From: Verrucomicrobiota bacterium | Lineage (GTDB): Bacteria > Verrucomicrobiota > Verrucomicrobiia > Opitutales > Opitutaceae | DNA: 64,000 nt | Direction of reading: 5' to 3' | NCBI GenBank assembly: GCA_019510185.1 | Contig: JAEKKV010000013.1 | Location: forward strand, 124,001-188,000 | Shown here: in pieces, positions 1 through 8,300 of the stretch | How the letters are laid out: the number at the start of each line of letters is the position of its first letter | Position numbering within the stretch: the stretch's first letter is position 1 | Notes under the pieces: model-generated | What the model saw: the letters and a program-made list of their open reading frames with translations, nothing else | Database searches by the model: none | Told to the model about the DNA's origin: nothing | Position numbers and translations under genes: made by a program

Positions 1-1179
1 ATCGTTGGGGTCGGCCAAGTGGGGCGTTAAAGTATTTAAAATTCCCCAGAGCGTGGTGTGCAGGGTGAGCTGCTTTCTTTGGTCGATGATCTTCAGCGTT
101 TCCACGACGCGGTTGACGTGCTCGGCCTGATAGCTGGCGGCCAAGGGCAGGCAGAGGATGGTGCGGGCGATCCGCTCCGCCACCGGACAGTCGGTTGAGG
201 CCTCCGATTGTAATTCGGGGACCTTGTGAAGGGCGGGGTGGAAATAGCGCCGGGGGAAAATCTGCATCGTGTGAAACTGTTCCATGAGCGCCCGTACGTC
301 CGACTCCGATTCGCAGAGCACGGGATAATAGCTCCAGTTCCAGCCGGTGCCGGCACGCAGGGTCATGGCGGGACGCACGCAGCCGATGGTCGCCAAGGCC
401 GCATCGTAAAGCTCCACCAGCCGCCGGCGTTGTTCGAAAACCGCGGTGATCTCATCCAGTATGGAAAGGCCCATGGCGGCGTGGACTTCGCTCATTTTGG
501 CATTGGTGCCGATGCCGTGGAAACGCTCGTTCCCATCATGGCCGAAGCGGCGCATCCACTCCATCTTTCGGGCAAGAGCCCCGTTGGGCGCGCAGATGAA
601 ACCGCCCTCGATGGTGTGAAAAAGCTTGGTGGCGTGGGTGCTGACCATCGAGGCATCGCCCCAAGTGAGCAGGCTCTTTCCCTGATAAGTCACACCGAAG
701 GCGTGCGCGGCGTCGTAGATGACGGCGAGACCGTGTTTTTTGCCGATCGCGTCCAGTGCTTCGACGTCACAAGGGTTGCCAAAGACATGGGTCGCTAGGA
801 TGGCTTCCGTGCGCGGTGTGATCGCGGCCTCCACGGCGGCCGGATCCAAGGTGAGGTGGTCGGGCTCGATGTCGGCAAACACCACACGGTGACCCTCCCA
901 CCGGGCGGCGGCGGCGGTGGCGACGTAGGAAAACGGCGTGGTGATGATCTCGCCGCGAAGGTCGAGCGCCTTGATGATGAGCTGCAGGCCGATGGCACCG
1001 TTGACCACGCAGTGAATCGGGAAGGACACGCCGTGGTGGGCTTGCAACTTTTGCTCCAGTTCTCGCACCAGCGGTCCTTGGTTCGTCAGCCAGTTGCGCT
1101 CCCAAATGCCTGTCAGCCGTGCTTGATAACCGGCCGGTGAGGGCAAGTACGGTTCGGTGACCATCAGCGGCTTTTGCAT
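1..1179 (-). CDS. DegT/DnrJ/EryC1/StrS-family aminotransferase (3' end beyond window)
   Basis: PLP-dependent aminotransferase of the sugar aminotransferase family, which typically aminates nucleotide-linked keto-sugars for surface polysaccharides. Reading the minus strand from ATG at 1179 gives an uninterrupted frame of 393 codons to the window edge, so the stop lies outside. Visible family hallmarks are TTPFSYVATAAA, an aspartate in VIYDAAHAFGV that should contact the PLP ring nitrogen, and STHATKLFHTIEGG, whose lysine is the expected Schiff-base residue. KMSEVHAAMG is the usual late motif. Families run 370-400 residues, so little should be missing. The substrate cannot be told from this piece. 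Start chosen as the first ATG before MQKPLMVTEPYLPSP; no good ribosome-binding site is seen. Confidence 0.85.
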   Translation of the reverse strand, partial: MQKPLMVTEPYLPSPAGYQARLTGIWERNWLTNQGPLVRELEQKLQAHHGVSFPIHCVVNGAIGLQLIIKALDLRGEIITTPFSYVATAAAARWEGHRVVFADIEPDHLTLDPAAVEAAITPRTEAILATHVFGNPCDVEALDAIGKKHGLAVIYDAAHAFGVTYQGKSLLTWGDASMVSTHATKLFHTIEGGFICAPNGALARKMEWMRRFGHDGNERFHGIGTNAKMSEVHAAMGLSILDEITAVFEQRRRLVELYDAALATIGCVRPAMTLRAGTGWNWSYYPVLCESESDVRALMEQFHTMQIFPRRYFHPALHKVPELQSEASTDCPVAERIARTILCLPLAASYQAEHVNRVVETLKIIDQRKQLTLHTTLWGILNTLTPHLADPND

Positions 1180-1530
1180 GGGTGAAAAGGTGAGGGAAAT
1201 CGCCGTCGTGACGTTGGCTCAACCGCCGCCAAGGAGCGGGGTTTGCGGTTTGGCCGATCGACGTTAACAATAATCCCACCTTGTTTTTTCGTAAACCGGG
1301 ACGGATACCGCCGGCTTGATGGGGTTGGTCCGGTGCGCAGAAATCTGTGAACCCGGGCTACGCCATGGGGCGCGTATCTCATCGCGGGTGTGGAGTTTTC
1401 CGGAGTGATCGCGGCCGCGATCCCGCATGGCGCCATTCTTCGTGTTTCGCGGACAGAACAACCGTCACGACTAGGGGCGGAGTGACCTTAAATATCCAGT
1501 GTCCTTATCTGCAGTATCCGTAATCAGGCG
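1180..1530. other. Intergenic region upstream of the aminotransferase
   Basis: No supported gene. Short reading frames here lack any recognisable domain. The AT-rich stretch near 1262-1290 is the likeliest place for the minus-strand aminotransferase promoter, but no clear -35/-10 pair was identified. Confidence 0.5.
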
Positions 1531-1734
1531 ACTTCGGGAGATCGGGGGGGGGCGACGCGATGACAAAGCCTCGCAAGCAGGCATGGAAGCTGGATCTAGG
1601 AGCGCTGCGCGAGGAATGCAGCGCAAACATCGCTGGGCTTGCAGGACGCTTTCATTTGGGCCAATCAACGACGTGTGCAGTTACCTGTATGGAAGCCGGC
1701 CCAAAAAATCACAAAAAACGCCCCGACCCCTTTT
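1531..1734 (+). pseudogene. Decayed 3' fragment of a REP-associated tyrosine transposase
   Basis: This stretch matches the last ~170 bases of the intact transposase gene at 2843-3775 plus its downstream repeat. Translated from 1560 it reads MTKPRKQAWKLDL, then a close match to the intact protein's C-terminal helix-turn-helix-like tail (intact: TKPRKQAWKLDLAGALRDEC). One codon is missing after KLDL, and the frame shifts around 1670 so the C-terminus no longer matches. The catalytic N-terminal part is absent. It is followed, as in the intact copy, by the repeat acaaaaaacgccccgacccc. This is a remnant of a second insertion in the same orientation, or of a duplication of the right end. Not expected to make a functional protein. 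Confidence 0.85.
1711..1734 (+). repeat. RAYT element end, first (orphan) copy
   Basis: Bases 1711-1730 (acaaaaaacgccccgacccc) are identical to 3776-3795 downstream of the intact transposase and are the reverse complement of 2778-2797 upstream of it. The identity continues through tttt to 1734, then the copies diverge. Confidence 0.85.
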
Positions 1735-1881
1735 GACTCGCTCTGTTCCGGGTGAGATGGCGCGATGGAATAAAGAGACGGTAAATGGAAAAGTTGTTAC
1801 TACTCGTGGATTAACAAACAGGAGAGCCGATGAGGCTCAGTGGTTCCAGCAGCCTGATAATCCCCCAAGCAGTAGTTCACC

Positions 1882-2304
1882 ATGAAACTGATAAAATATA
1901 TTCTTGTTTTGCTAATGACGATCACGTGTCTGCGCGCGGAGAATGATCTTACTGCCGCCGATAAACTGTTCTTTAAAGACATCCAAAAGGCTGTGGCTGG
2001 AGATCAAGCGGAGCGTCTTGCAACCATGGTCCTGTATCCTCTTACCGTGAAAATTGACACAGGGAATGTGGTCCTGAAAGCACCCCGTGATTTTGTTGAT
2101 ATGTATAAGCGAATTATCACGGCAAAGGTGAAGCAGGCGGTTAATGATCAGCAATCGGACACTCTATTTAAGAGTTGGCGTGGTTTGATGATTGGTCGCG
2201 GTCAAATCTGGTTTGATCTCGTGAAGCTTGAGGATGAATCGAAGGATTTTGCGTATAAGATAATAGCGATTAACCCGCTGGCGCCTTCGCAAAGTCCCCA
2301 ATGA
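1882..2304 (+). CDS. Small secreted protein of unknown function
   Basis: 140-residue protein starting with a typical signal peptide (MKLIKYILVLLMTITCLRA, cleavage probably after the Ala), so exported. The mature part is mixed alpha/beta with a central MVLYPLTVKI and a later RGLMIGRGQIWFDLV; this pattern resembles small NTF2-like secreted proteins, but no family can be named with confidence. The coding sequence is clearly richer in A+T than flanking genes, suggesting acquisition. It lies between the orphan transposase remnant and the intact transposase, and is followed after 54 bases by the DUF2750 gene on the same strand; the two may be co-transcribed. Confidence 0.75.
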   Translation: MKLIKYILVLLMTITCLRAENDLTAADKLFFKDIQKAVAGDQAERLATMVLYPLTVKIDTGNVVLKAPRDFVDMYKRIITAKVKQAVNDQQSDTLFKSWRGLMIGRGQIWFDLVKLEDESKDFAYKIIAINPLAPSQSPQ

Positions 2305-2358
2305 TCCAAGCGGCACACGACGCGCCAACAAAGAACGTCCATTGAGACCCGACGAAAA

Positions 2359-2745
2359 ATGAAAATTAATCCGAAACAAATGGAGGCTATTTTGGCGCTG
2401 CCCGGCCCCAAGAGGTATTCGCATTTTATAAAGGTGGCTGCTGATCAGCGTCAGGTTTGGGGACTATATGCGGATGGCTGGGCGCTAGCAGGCACAGATG
2501 ATGGCAAGCAGGCGTTTCCAATTTGGCCTGCTAGTGAATATGCAGCACGTTGTAGCGCTGGTTCATGGGCGGGTTATCAGCCGCGTGAGATCGACTTGGA
2601 TACTTTTTTTGAAAATTTAATTCCCAAACTGAACGAATCGGGAACGCTTGCGGCGGTTTTTCCGACTCCTGAAGATAAAGGCGTGATGCCCGATCTTAAA
2701 TTGCTCGAAGCTGATCTTCGAGAAGAGTTATCGAAGATCGAATGA
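2359..2745 (+). CDS. DUF2750 domain protein
   Basis: 128-residue cytoplasmic protein that matches my knowledge of the DUF2750 family over its whole length: RYSHFIKVAADQRQVWGLY, DGWALA..DDGKQAFPIWP, YAARCSAGSWAGYQPREI and AAVFPTPEDKGV are the recurring blocks. The biochemical function of the family is not known to me. Base composition is AT-rich compared with the chromosome around it, as for the preceding gene. It ends immediately before a 14-base tandem duplication and the left end of the transposase element, so it sits on an apparent insertion boundary. Confidence 0.85.
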   Translation: MKINPKQMEAILALPGPKRYSHFIKVAADQRQVWGLYADGWALAGTDDGKQAFPIWPASEYAARCSAGSWAGYQPREIDLDTFFENLIPKLNESGTLAAVFPTPEDKGVMPDLKLLEADLREELSKIE

Positions 2746-2753
2746 GGCTGGAG

Positions 2754-2781
2754 GCAATCCTAAGGGGGCAATCCTAAGGGG
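2754..2781 (+). repeat. 14-bp perfect tandem duplication at element edge
   Basis: The unit gcaatcctaagggg occurs twice in direct succession (2754-2767 and 2768-2781). The second copy runs into the left inverted repeat of the transposase element. It may reflect slippage or an insertion event at this junction. Confidence 0.85.
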
Positions 2782-2797
2782 TCGGGGCGTTTTTTGT
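2778..2797 (+). repeat. Left inverted repeat of RAYT element
   Basis: ggggtcggggcgttttttgt is the exact reverse complement of 3776-3795, so the transposase gene is bracketed by 20-base inverted repeats about 980 bases apart. Confidence 0.9.
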
Positions 2798-2842
2798 GGT
2801 TTTTTAATTGAGCAGGAGAGAGGGGGCTGACACCAAGGAAAC

Positions 2843-3775
2843 ATGCCAAGGCGATTACGGATGGAGGAAGCGGGAGGGTTGTATCATGTGATCAACCGAG
2901 GGAACTACCGCAGGGACCTCTTTGAAACGCCGGGGGCGGCAGAGGCTTTTTTGGAGACATTGTTTGAAGCGGCGGGGCGGTGTCGGTGGCGGGTTCATGG
3001 CTACGTCTTGATGAAAAACCACTTTCATTTAGCGATCGAGACGCTGGAACCGACGCTGGGGGAAGGGATGCACTGGTTGCAGGGCACCTTGGCGGTGAGA
3101 TTCAATCGGTTCCGCTCGGAGAGCGGGCATCTGTTTCAGGGGAGGTATAAGGCGATGCCGGTGGAGGACTCGGAGGCGTTGGCGCGGGTCGTCGATTATA
3201 TCCATCTGAATCCAGTGAGGGCCAAAGTGATTCCGCCGGAACAGTTGCTGGGTTATCGCTGGAGCAGCTTGCGAAGTCTGCTCAAAGGTCCGCGGCCGGC
3301 GTGTCTGAGCGCCGAGCTTTGGCTAATGGCGCGTGGGGGCTGGGCGGATGACGCCAAGGGAGTGGCCGGGTATGCCGAATATCTGATGGCGTTGGCCAAG
3401 GATGAGGCGGAGTGGGACCGCGCGGGGTTGGTGGGGTTGGCAAAAGGGTGGGTGATCGGAACCGCCGAGTGGAGGAGAGCGCTTGCCAAAGGGCATGCGA
3501 CATTGCGTCTGGAGTCGGGAATGGCGGCGCAGGAGCGCAGGGAGCTAAGGGAAGCGGCCTGGGAGGGAGCTTTGGAGGAGAAGCTTCGGGGGATCGGCAG
3601 GCAGGAAAGTGACTTGGTCACAAAACCTCGCAAGCAGGCGTGGAAGCTCGATCTCGCAGGAGCGTTGCGCGATGAATGCGGCGCAAGTATCGCTTGGCTG
3701 GCACGACGCCTTCATTTGGGCCAACCAACGACCGTGCGCAGTTACCTGCATGTCTGGAAGCAGGCTAAAAAATGA
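2843..3775 (+). CDS. REP-associated tyrosine transposase (Y1/IS200-like, RAYT)
   Basis: 310-residue HUH-superfamily single-strand DNA transposase related to E. coli TnpA-REP. The N-terminal ~150 residues carry the catalytic domain: YHVINRGN near residue 14, the HUH pair H60-F-H62 in MKNHFHLAIE, GHLFQGRYK at 95-103, and the probable nucleophile Y119 in DYIHLNPVRAK. The remaining 160 residues form an Arg/Lys-rich C-terminal extension ending in an HTH-like segment (SIAWLARRLHLGQ). This C-terminal part is the one duplicated in the remnant at 1531-1734. The gene is flanked by 20-base inverted repeats, and its stop codon abuts the right one. RAYTs are usually single-copy domesticated enzymes that mobilise REP palindromes rather than themselves; a second decayed copy so close is unusual. 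Start is the ATG before MPRRLRMEEAGG. Confidence 0.92.
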   Translation: MPRRLRMEEAGGLYHVINRGNYRRDLFETPGAAEAFLETLFEAAGRCRWRVHGYVLMKNHFHLAIETLEPTLGEGMHWLQGTLAVRFNRFRSESGHLFQGRYKAMPVEDSEALARVVDYIHLNPVRAKVIPPEQLLGYRWSSLRSLLKGPRPACLSAELWLMARGGWADDAKGVAGYAEYLMALAKDEAEWDRAGLVGLAKGWVIGTAEWRRALAKGHATLRLESGMAAQERRELREAAWEGALEEKLRGIGRQESDLVTKPRKQAWKLDLAGALRDECGASIAWLARRLHLGQPTTVRSYLHVWKQAKK

Positions 3776-3804
3776 CAAAAAACGCCCCGACCCCTTTTGG
3801 GGCG
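3776..3804 (+). repeat. Right inverted repeat and REP-like hairpin of RAYT element
   Basis: acaaaaaacgccccgacccc (3776-3795) pairs with the left repeat at 2778-2797. Bases 3783-3804 also form a local hairpin with CGCCCC and GGGGCG arms. A related core, GACCCTTTTGGGGGC, recurs at 3924-3938. These are candidate REP units for the adjacent transposase. Confidence 0.75.
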
Positions 3805-3961
3805 AACGCGTGAATTCAGGGGACGAAGGCTTGGAGGCACGTGTCGGGGTCGCCTGCAAGAGGGGCGAAAACTTCGGGCGCTTGCGCTCACGTGGCAGGA
3901 TTCTTTGAGCGCTGATCAAGGGGGACCCTTTTGGGGGCTGCCAAAACTTCCTTGAGTAAAA

Positions 3962-4046
3962 TGGTGCCCGGGAGCGGACTCGAACCGCTACACCGTGAGG
4001 CACAGGCTTCTGAGACCTGCGTGTCTACCAATTCCACCACCCGGGC
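3962..4046 (-). tRNA. tRNA-Leu (anticodon CAG)
   Basis: On the minus strand the acceptor stem GCCCGGG pairs with CCCGGGC, followed by discriminator A and an encoded CCA. The D-arm contains TGGTAGACACG, the anticodon stem-loop is CAGGT-CTCAGAA-GCCTG (anticodon CAG, reading CUG), there is a long variable arm typical of Leu tRNAs, and the T-loop is GGTTCGAGTCC. Length is 85 nt. Confidence 0.95.
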
Positions 4047-4133
4047 AGGGTTGGAGCGAAGAACAGAGGCGGCGCGCCGGGTGCTGGCAAGCACAGAATT
4101 GGCCGGCCGGCGAGGTTGCGCACCGTGGGGGCT

Positions 4134-4409
4134 TTATTTGCCGAAAGCGGCGAGATCGAGCCGGGCGCTTTGCATCTCGGCGATGATCTTGTGCGCGTGA
4201 TCGAGGAGCTGCCGCCCCGCCGGTGTGAGCGTCACGCGCCGTCCAAGACGATCAAACAGCCGGCATTCGAGCTCTTGCTCAAGCGACTTGATCGCATGGC
4301 TGACGGCGGACTGGGTCAGGTGGAGTTCGTGGGCGGCGAGGGTAAAGCTGCCCACGCGGGTGAGGGTCGTAAAAGCGAGAAGTTTTCGGCTGTCGAGAAT
4401 GGGCGTCAT
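4134..4409 (-). CDS. Stand-alone LysR-type DNA-binding domain
   Basis: 91-residue protein corresponding to just the N-terminal winged helix-turn-helix of LysR regulators: RKLLAFTTLTRVGSFTLAA, then the recognition helix region LTQSAVSHAIKSLEQELEC and the wing FDRLGRRVTLTPAGRQLL, followed by the start of the linker helix. LysR proteins are normally about 300 residues with a C-terminal effector-binding domain; none follows, as only 87 bases separate the stop from the tRNA. It could be a natural minimal regulator that dimerises through the linker helix, or the remains of a truncated gene. The HTH residues look intact, so DNA binding is plausible. The molybdopterin-type gene (start 5215) lies upstream on the same strand, 164 bases away. 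Confidence 0.8.
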   Translation of the reverse strand: MTPILDSRKLLAFTTLTRVGSFTLAAHELHLTQSAVSHAIKSLEQELECRLFDRLGRRVTLTPAGRQLLDHAHKIIAEMQSARLDLAAFGK

Positions 4410-4573
4410 AGCAGTGGATGCGGCCGGAAGAGATTTCCCTCATAGCACGTTCCAAGCCAGCGATGATGCCGTCCGGCAACTTCGGTGAAAACTCACGCCG
4501 GAATGGCCCGGCTTTCGCTTTTGAGTCGGAGCGGTGCGCAATAAATCCGGCCGCGGACGACCCGTTTTACCGT

Positions 4574-5215
4574 TCAGGCGTAGCGCTCTTCCTTCCACGG
4601 ATCGGCGGTGCTGGAATAGCCGCGGACCTCCCAAAATCCCGGTTTGTCGACGGGGAGAAAGGTGATGGATTTTAAGAACTTAGCGCCCTTCCACGCGTAG
4701 AGCTTGGGGATGATGACGCGCGCCGGTCCGCCGTGTTCGCGCGTCAGCGGCGAACCCTCGAACGTCGTGGCCACGAGCACATCGTCGTCGAGGCAGCGCG
4801 CCAGCGGCACGTTGGTTGAATACCCGTCGTAACTGGTAAAATACACGAACTGCGCCTCGGGTTTCGGCCGGATGAGTTCGTAGAGACTGGTGAAAGCCAC
4901 GCCACCCCAGTGGCAGTCGTAGCGGCTCCACGTGGTTACACAGTGGAAATCACTGGAGTCTTCCACTTGCGGCAGGGCATTGAACGCGGCCCAAGAGAGG
5001 CGGGTGGGGTTCTCCACAAATCCATCGAGGAGGAGAGTCCAGTCGGCGAGCGGCACCTCGGGTTGCACGCCCAGGTCGAGCACGGGAAAGCCCGTGGTGA
5101 GTTTTTGGCCGGGAGGCAGGCGGTCGGCGGATGGCGTGGCGCGCGGACGGACACCGCGGGCAACTTGTTTGGCGGCCCATTGCTCTTTGGCGGCGAGGTA
5201 GCGCTCCTTCGACAT
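4574..5215 (-). CDS. Molybdopterin-dependent oxidoreductase, sulfite oxidase/MsrP fold
   Basis: 213-residue protein of the SUOX fold. DWTLLLDGFVENPTRLSW opens the domain; DFHCVTTWSRYDCHW supplies the expected molybdenum-ligating cysteine (C92); YDGYSTNVPLARCLDDDVL, LTREHGGPARVIIPKLYAWKGAKF and GFWEVRGYSSTADPW complete the usual pattern. The frame opens further upstream (to 5308), but that extension overlaps the divergent helicase promoter and has no hydrophobic stretch. ATG at 5215 (MSKERYLAAKEQW) is therefore preferred. With either start no Tat signal is seen, unlike classical MsrP, so the protein is probably cytoplasmic. No haem partner (MsrQ) is adjacent. Substrate is unknown. Confidence 0.85.
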   Translation of the reverse strand: MSKERYLAAKEQWAAKQVARGVRPRATPSADRLPPGQKLTTGFPVLDLGVQPEVPLADWTLLLDGFVENPTRLSWAAFNALPQVEDSSDFHCVTTWSRYDCHWGGVAFTSLYELIRPKPEAQFVYFTSYDGYSTNVPLARCLDDDVLVATTFEGSPLTREHGGPARVIIPKLYAWKGAKFLKSITFLPVDKPGFWEVRGYSSTADPWKEERYA

Positions 5216-5328
5216 GGCCAGACCGTGCGCCGGCTCGCGGTGTGGCGCAAGCGCGGGCCGGTCCTCCGGCCGGGCTTTCGACTGGCGGGTGCGGCGGTTC
5301 GCTGCCACGTTGCCGCCTTTTCCTCCCC

Positions 5329-8300
5329 GTGGCCCGCGCCGAACCTCCCGCCTTTCGCATCGATTTTCCCCCCGAGCTGCCCATCAGCGCCCGGGCGGGG
5401 GAGATCGTGGATCTCATTGGCGCACAGCAGGTGATCGTCCTCGCGGGCGAAACGGGTTCGGGCAAGACCACGCAGATTCCCAAGATGTGTCTCGCGGCCG
5501 GACGCGGACGTGCCGGCAAGATCGCCTGCACCCAGCCTCGTCGCGTGGCCGCACTTTCCGTGTCGCGCCGCGTGGCCGAGGAACTCGGAGTGGAGTGGGG
5601 CGGCGCAGTGGGCTGCAAGATCCGCTTCGACGACCGCACCTCGCGCGACACCGTCATCAAGTTCATGACCGACGGCATGCTGCTCGCCGAGGTGCAGAGC
5701 GATCCGCTGTTGCGCGATTACGATACGATCATCCTAGACGAGGCCCACGAACGTTCGCTCAACATCGACTTCCTCCTCGGGCACCTGCGCACGCTCCGTT
5801 ACAAGCGCCCCGAGCTCAAGATCATCATCACGTCCGCGACGATCGACACGGCGGCGTTTTCCAAGGCCTTCGACGACGCGCCGGTGGTCGAGGTCTCCGG
5901 GCGCACCCATGAGGTCGAGGTGATCTACGCGCCGCTCGATGCCTTCGGCAGCGATGCGGCCGAGGGCGACGAACGCGAGGCCCGGTCCGAGGCGCTGCAC
6001 TACATCGACGGCGCAGTCGCGGCGGTGGAGCGCATCGTGCGCGAGAGCGATTCTGGTGACGTGCTCGTGTTCATGCCGGCCGAGCGCGACATCCGCGAGG
6101 TGCGCGAGATGCTCGAAGGCCGCCGTCTGCCCAATTGCGAGGTCGTGCCGCTTTTCGGGCGCCTGTCCACCGCCGAGCAGCAGCGCGTGTTTTCCCCGTC
6201 GCAGCGGCGCAAGCTGATCGTCGCGACCAACATCGCCGAGACTTCGCTCACCATCCCCGGCATCCGCTTCGTCGTGGACACGGGGCTGGCGCGCGTCAGC
6301 CGCTATGCCCCGCAGGCGCGCACGCGCCGTCTGCCCATCGAGCCGGTGGCGCAGTCCAGCGCGGATCAACGCAAGGGCCGTGCCGGCCGCGTGGCCGCCG
6401 GCGTCTGCATCCGGTTGTATTCGGAACAGGACTTCAACGAGCGGCCGCGCTTTGCCCAGCCGGAGATCCAGCGCGCCAACCTCGCCGACGTCATCTTGCG
6501 CATGAAGGCCTTCGGCCTCGGCGACATCGAACGTTTTCCTTTCATCAACATGCCCGCGGCCAAGTCGATCCGCGCAGGCTACGCGTTGCTGGAGGAACTC
6601 GGCGCGCTCGAAACGAGCGACCAGCGGTCAGGGGCCGGAAGTCAGGGGGCAGATTCTTCAGGTCGGACATCCGACATCCGACTTCTGACCTCTGATCTCA
6701 CCTCCGTCGGCCGAGAACTTGCGCGACTGCCGGTCGATCCCACCGTGGGGCGCATGATCCTGCAGGCGCGCGCCGAAAAGGCGGTACGCGAAGTCCTCGT
6801 GATCGCCTCCGGCCTGAGCATCCAGGATCCGCGGGAGCGGCCGATGGAAAAGCAGCAGCAGGCCGACGCCGCCCACCGGCGTTTCGCGCATCCCGACTCG
6901 GATTTTCTCACGCTCCTCAACATCTGGGATGCGTGGCACGACGAGTTCGACCGGCTTTCCCAGGCGAAGCTTCGCCGCTTCTGCAAAGATCATTTTCTGA
7001 GCTACACCCGCATGCGTGAATGGCGCGACGTGCACGCGCAACTGCTCGACGTGCTGGAACAGCGCGCCGATTTTAAATTCACCTCGGTTTTCGACGGGCT
7101 GCAGCCGCACCAGATCACGCCGGACAAGGAGGCCTTCGGCACGCCGGCGTATCGGGCGATCCATCGCAGCATTCTCGCCGGCCTCCTCGGCAACATCGCC
7201 CTCCGCGACGACGAGAACGGCGGCTACAAGGCTACGCACGACCGGCGCGTCACGTTGTTTCCGGGCTCGGTGCTGTTCTCGCGCGAGGAGAAGAAAAATC
7301 GCGCCGAGGGAGCGCGATCCACGCCCAAAAAAGACGCGAAGGGTCCGCGTTGGTTGATGGCGGCCGAGATCATGGAAACCTCGCGCCTCTACGCCCGCAC
7401 CTGCGCGCGGCTCGATCCGCTCTGGGCGCTGGAGCTCGGCGCGCATCTGGCGAAAGTCGCGCACAGCGAGCCGTTCTGGAACACCGACGCCGGCCGCGTC
7501 CAAGTGAAGCAGCGCACGCGTCTTTACGGGCTCGAACTCGAGTCGCGCGCTGTGAGCTACGGCAAGGTCGATCCGGTTCACGCGACGGAGATTTTCATCC
7601 GTGAGGCGCTGGTGAACGACACCGTCACTTGGCCCTTCGATTTTATCGCCCACAATCGGGACATGCGGGAAAAACTCGAAAGCCTGCTCACGCGCACCCG
7701 CGATCGCGGTTACCTGAACCTCGACGAGGCGCTCTATCGGTTTTACGCCGCGCGGCTCAACACGGACGACGGGACCTGTGTTTCCTCCGTCGCCGAACTC
7801 GTTGACTTGGTTCGTGAGCACAAGGCGGCCGAACCCCGGTTCCTGATGCTTGAGCCGGACGATCTGCGCGATCCCGAGGAACTCCCGCATGACGCCGAGG
7901 CCTACCCGGAAACGCTGCCCCTGCAAACGAGCGTGCTGCCGCTGGCCTATGCTTACAAGCCGGGTCAGGCCGACGACGGCGTGACGCTCGACGTGCCGGT
8001 GCGCGAGGCCGGGAGTCTCACGCCCGCGGCATTGGACTGGGCGGTGCCCGGTCATCTCGCGACCAAGGTGGAGCATTACCTGCGCGCGCTGCCGAAGGAA
8101 TTGCGCCGCGACTTCGTGCCGCTGGCCGACGCGGCGCGTCAGCTCGCCAAGGCGGCGGCGCAACACGCCCGTCTCACCGCGCACCGCCAGACGTTGCCGG
8201 AGGTGCTGGCCCTGCTGATCGGCGGACGGCTCAAGCTCACGCTGGACGCGTCGGTGTTCGCCGGGGACCGCCCGGTGCCCGACCACCTCCGCGTGCGGGT

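Noticed and set aside
1499..1885. 128-codon plus-strand frame over the transposase remnant
   Set aside because: It is out of the transposase frame and runs through the repeat; similarity to the intact gene shows the region is a decayed copy.
5131..5328. 66-codon N-terminal extension of hrpA
   Set aside because: Overlaps the divergent gene's start and shows no family similarity; GTG at 5329 fits better.
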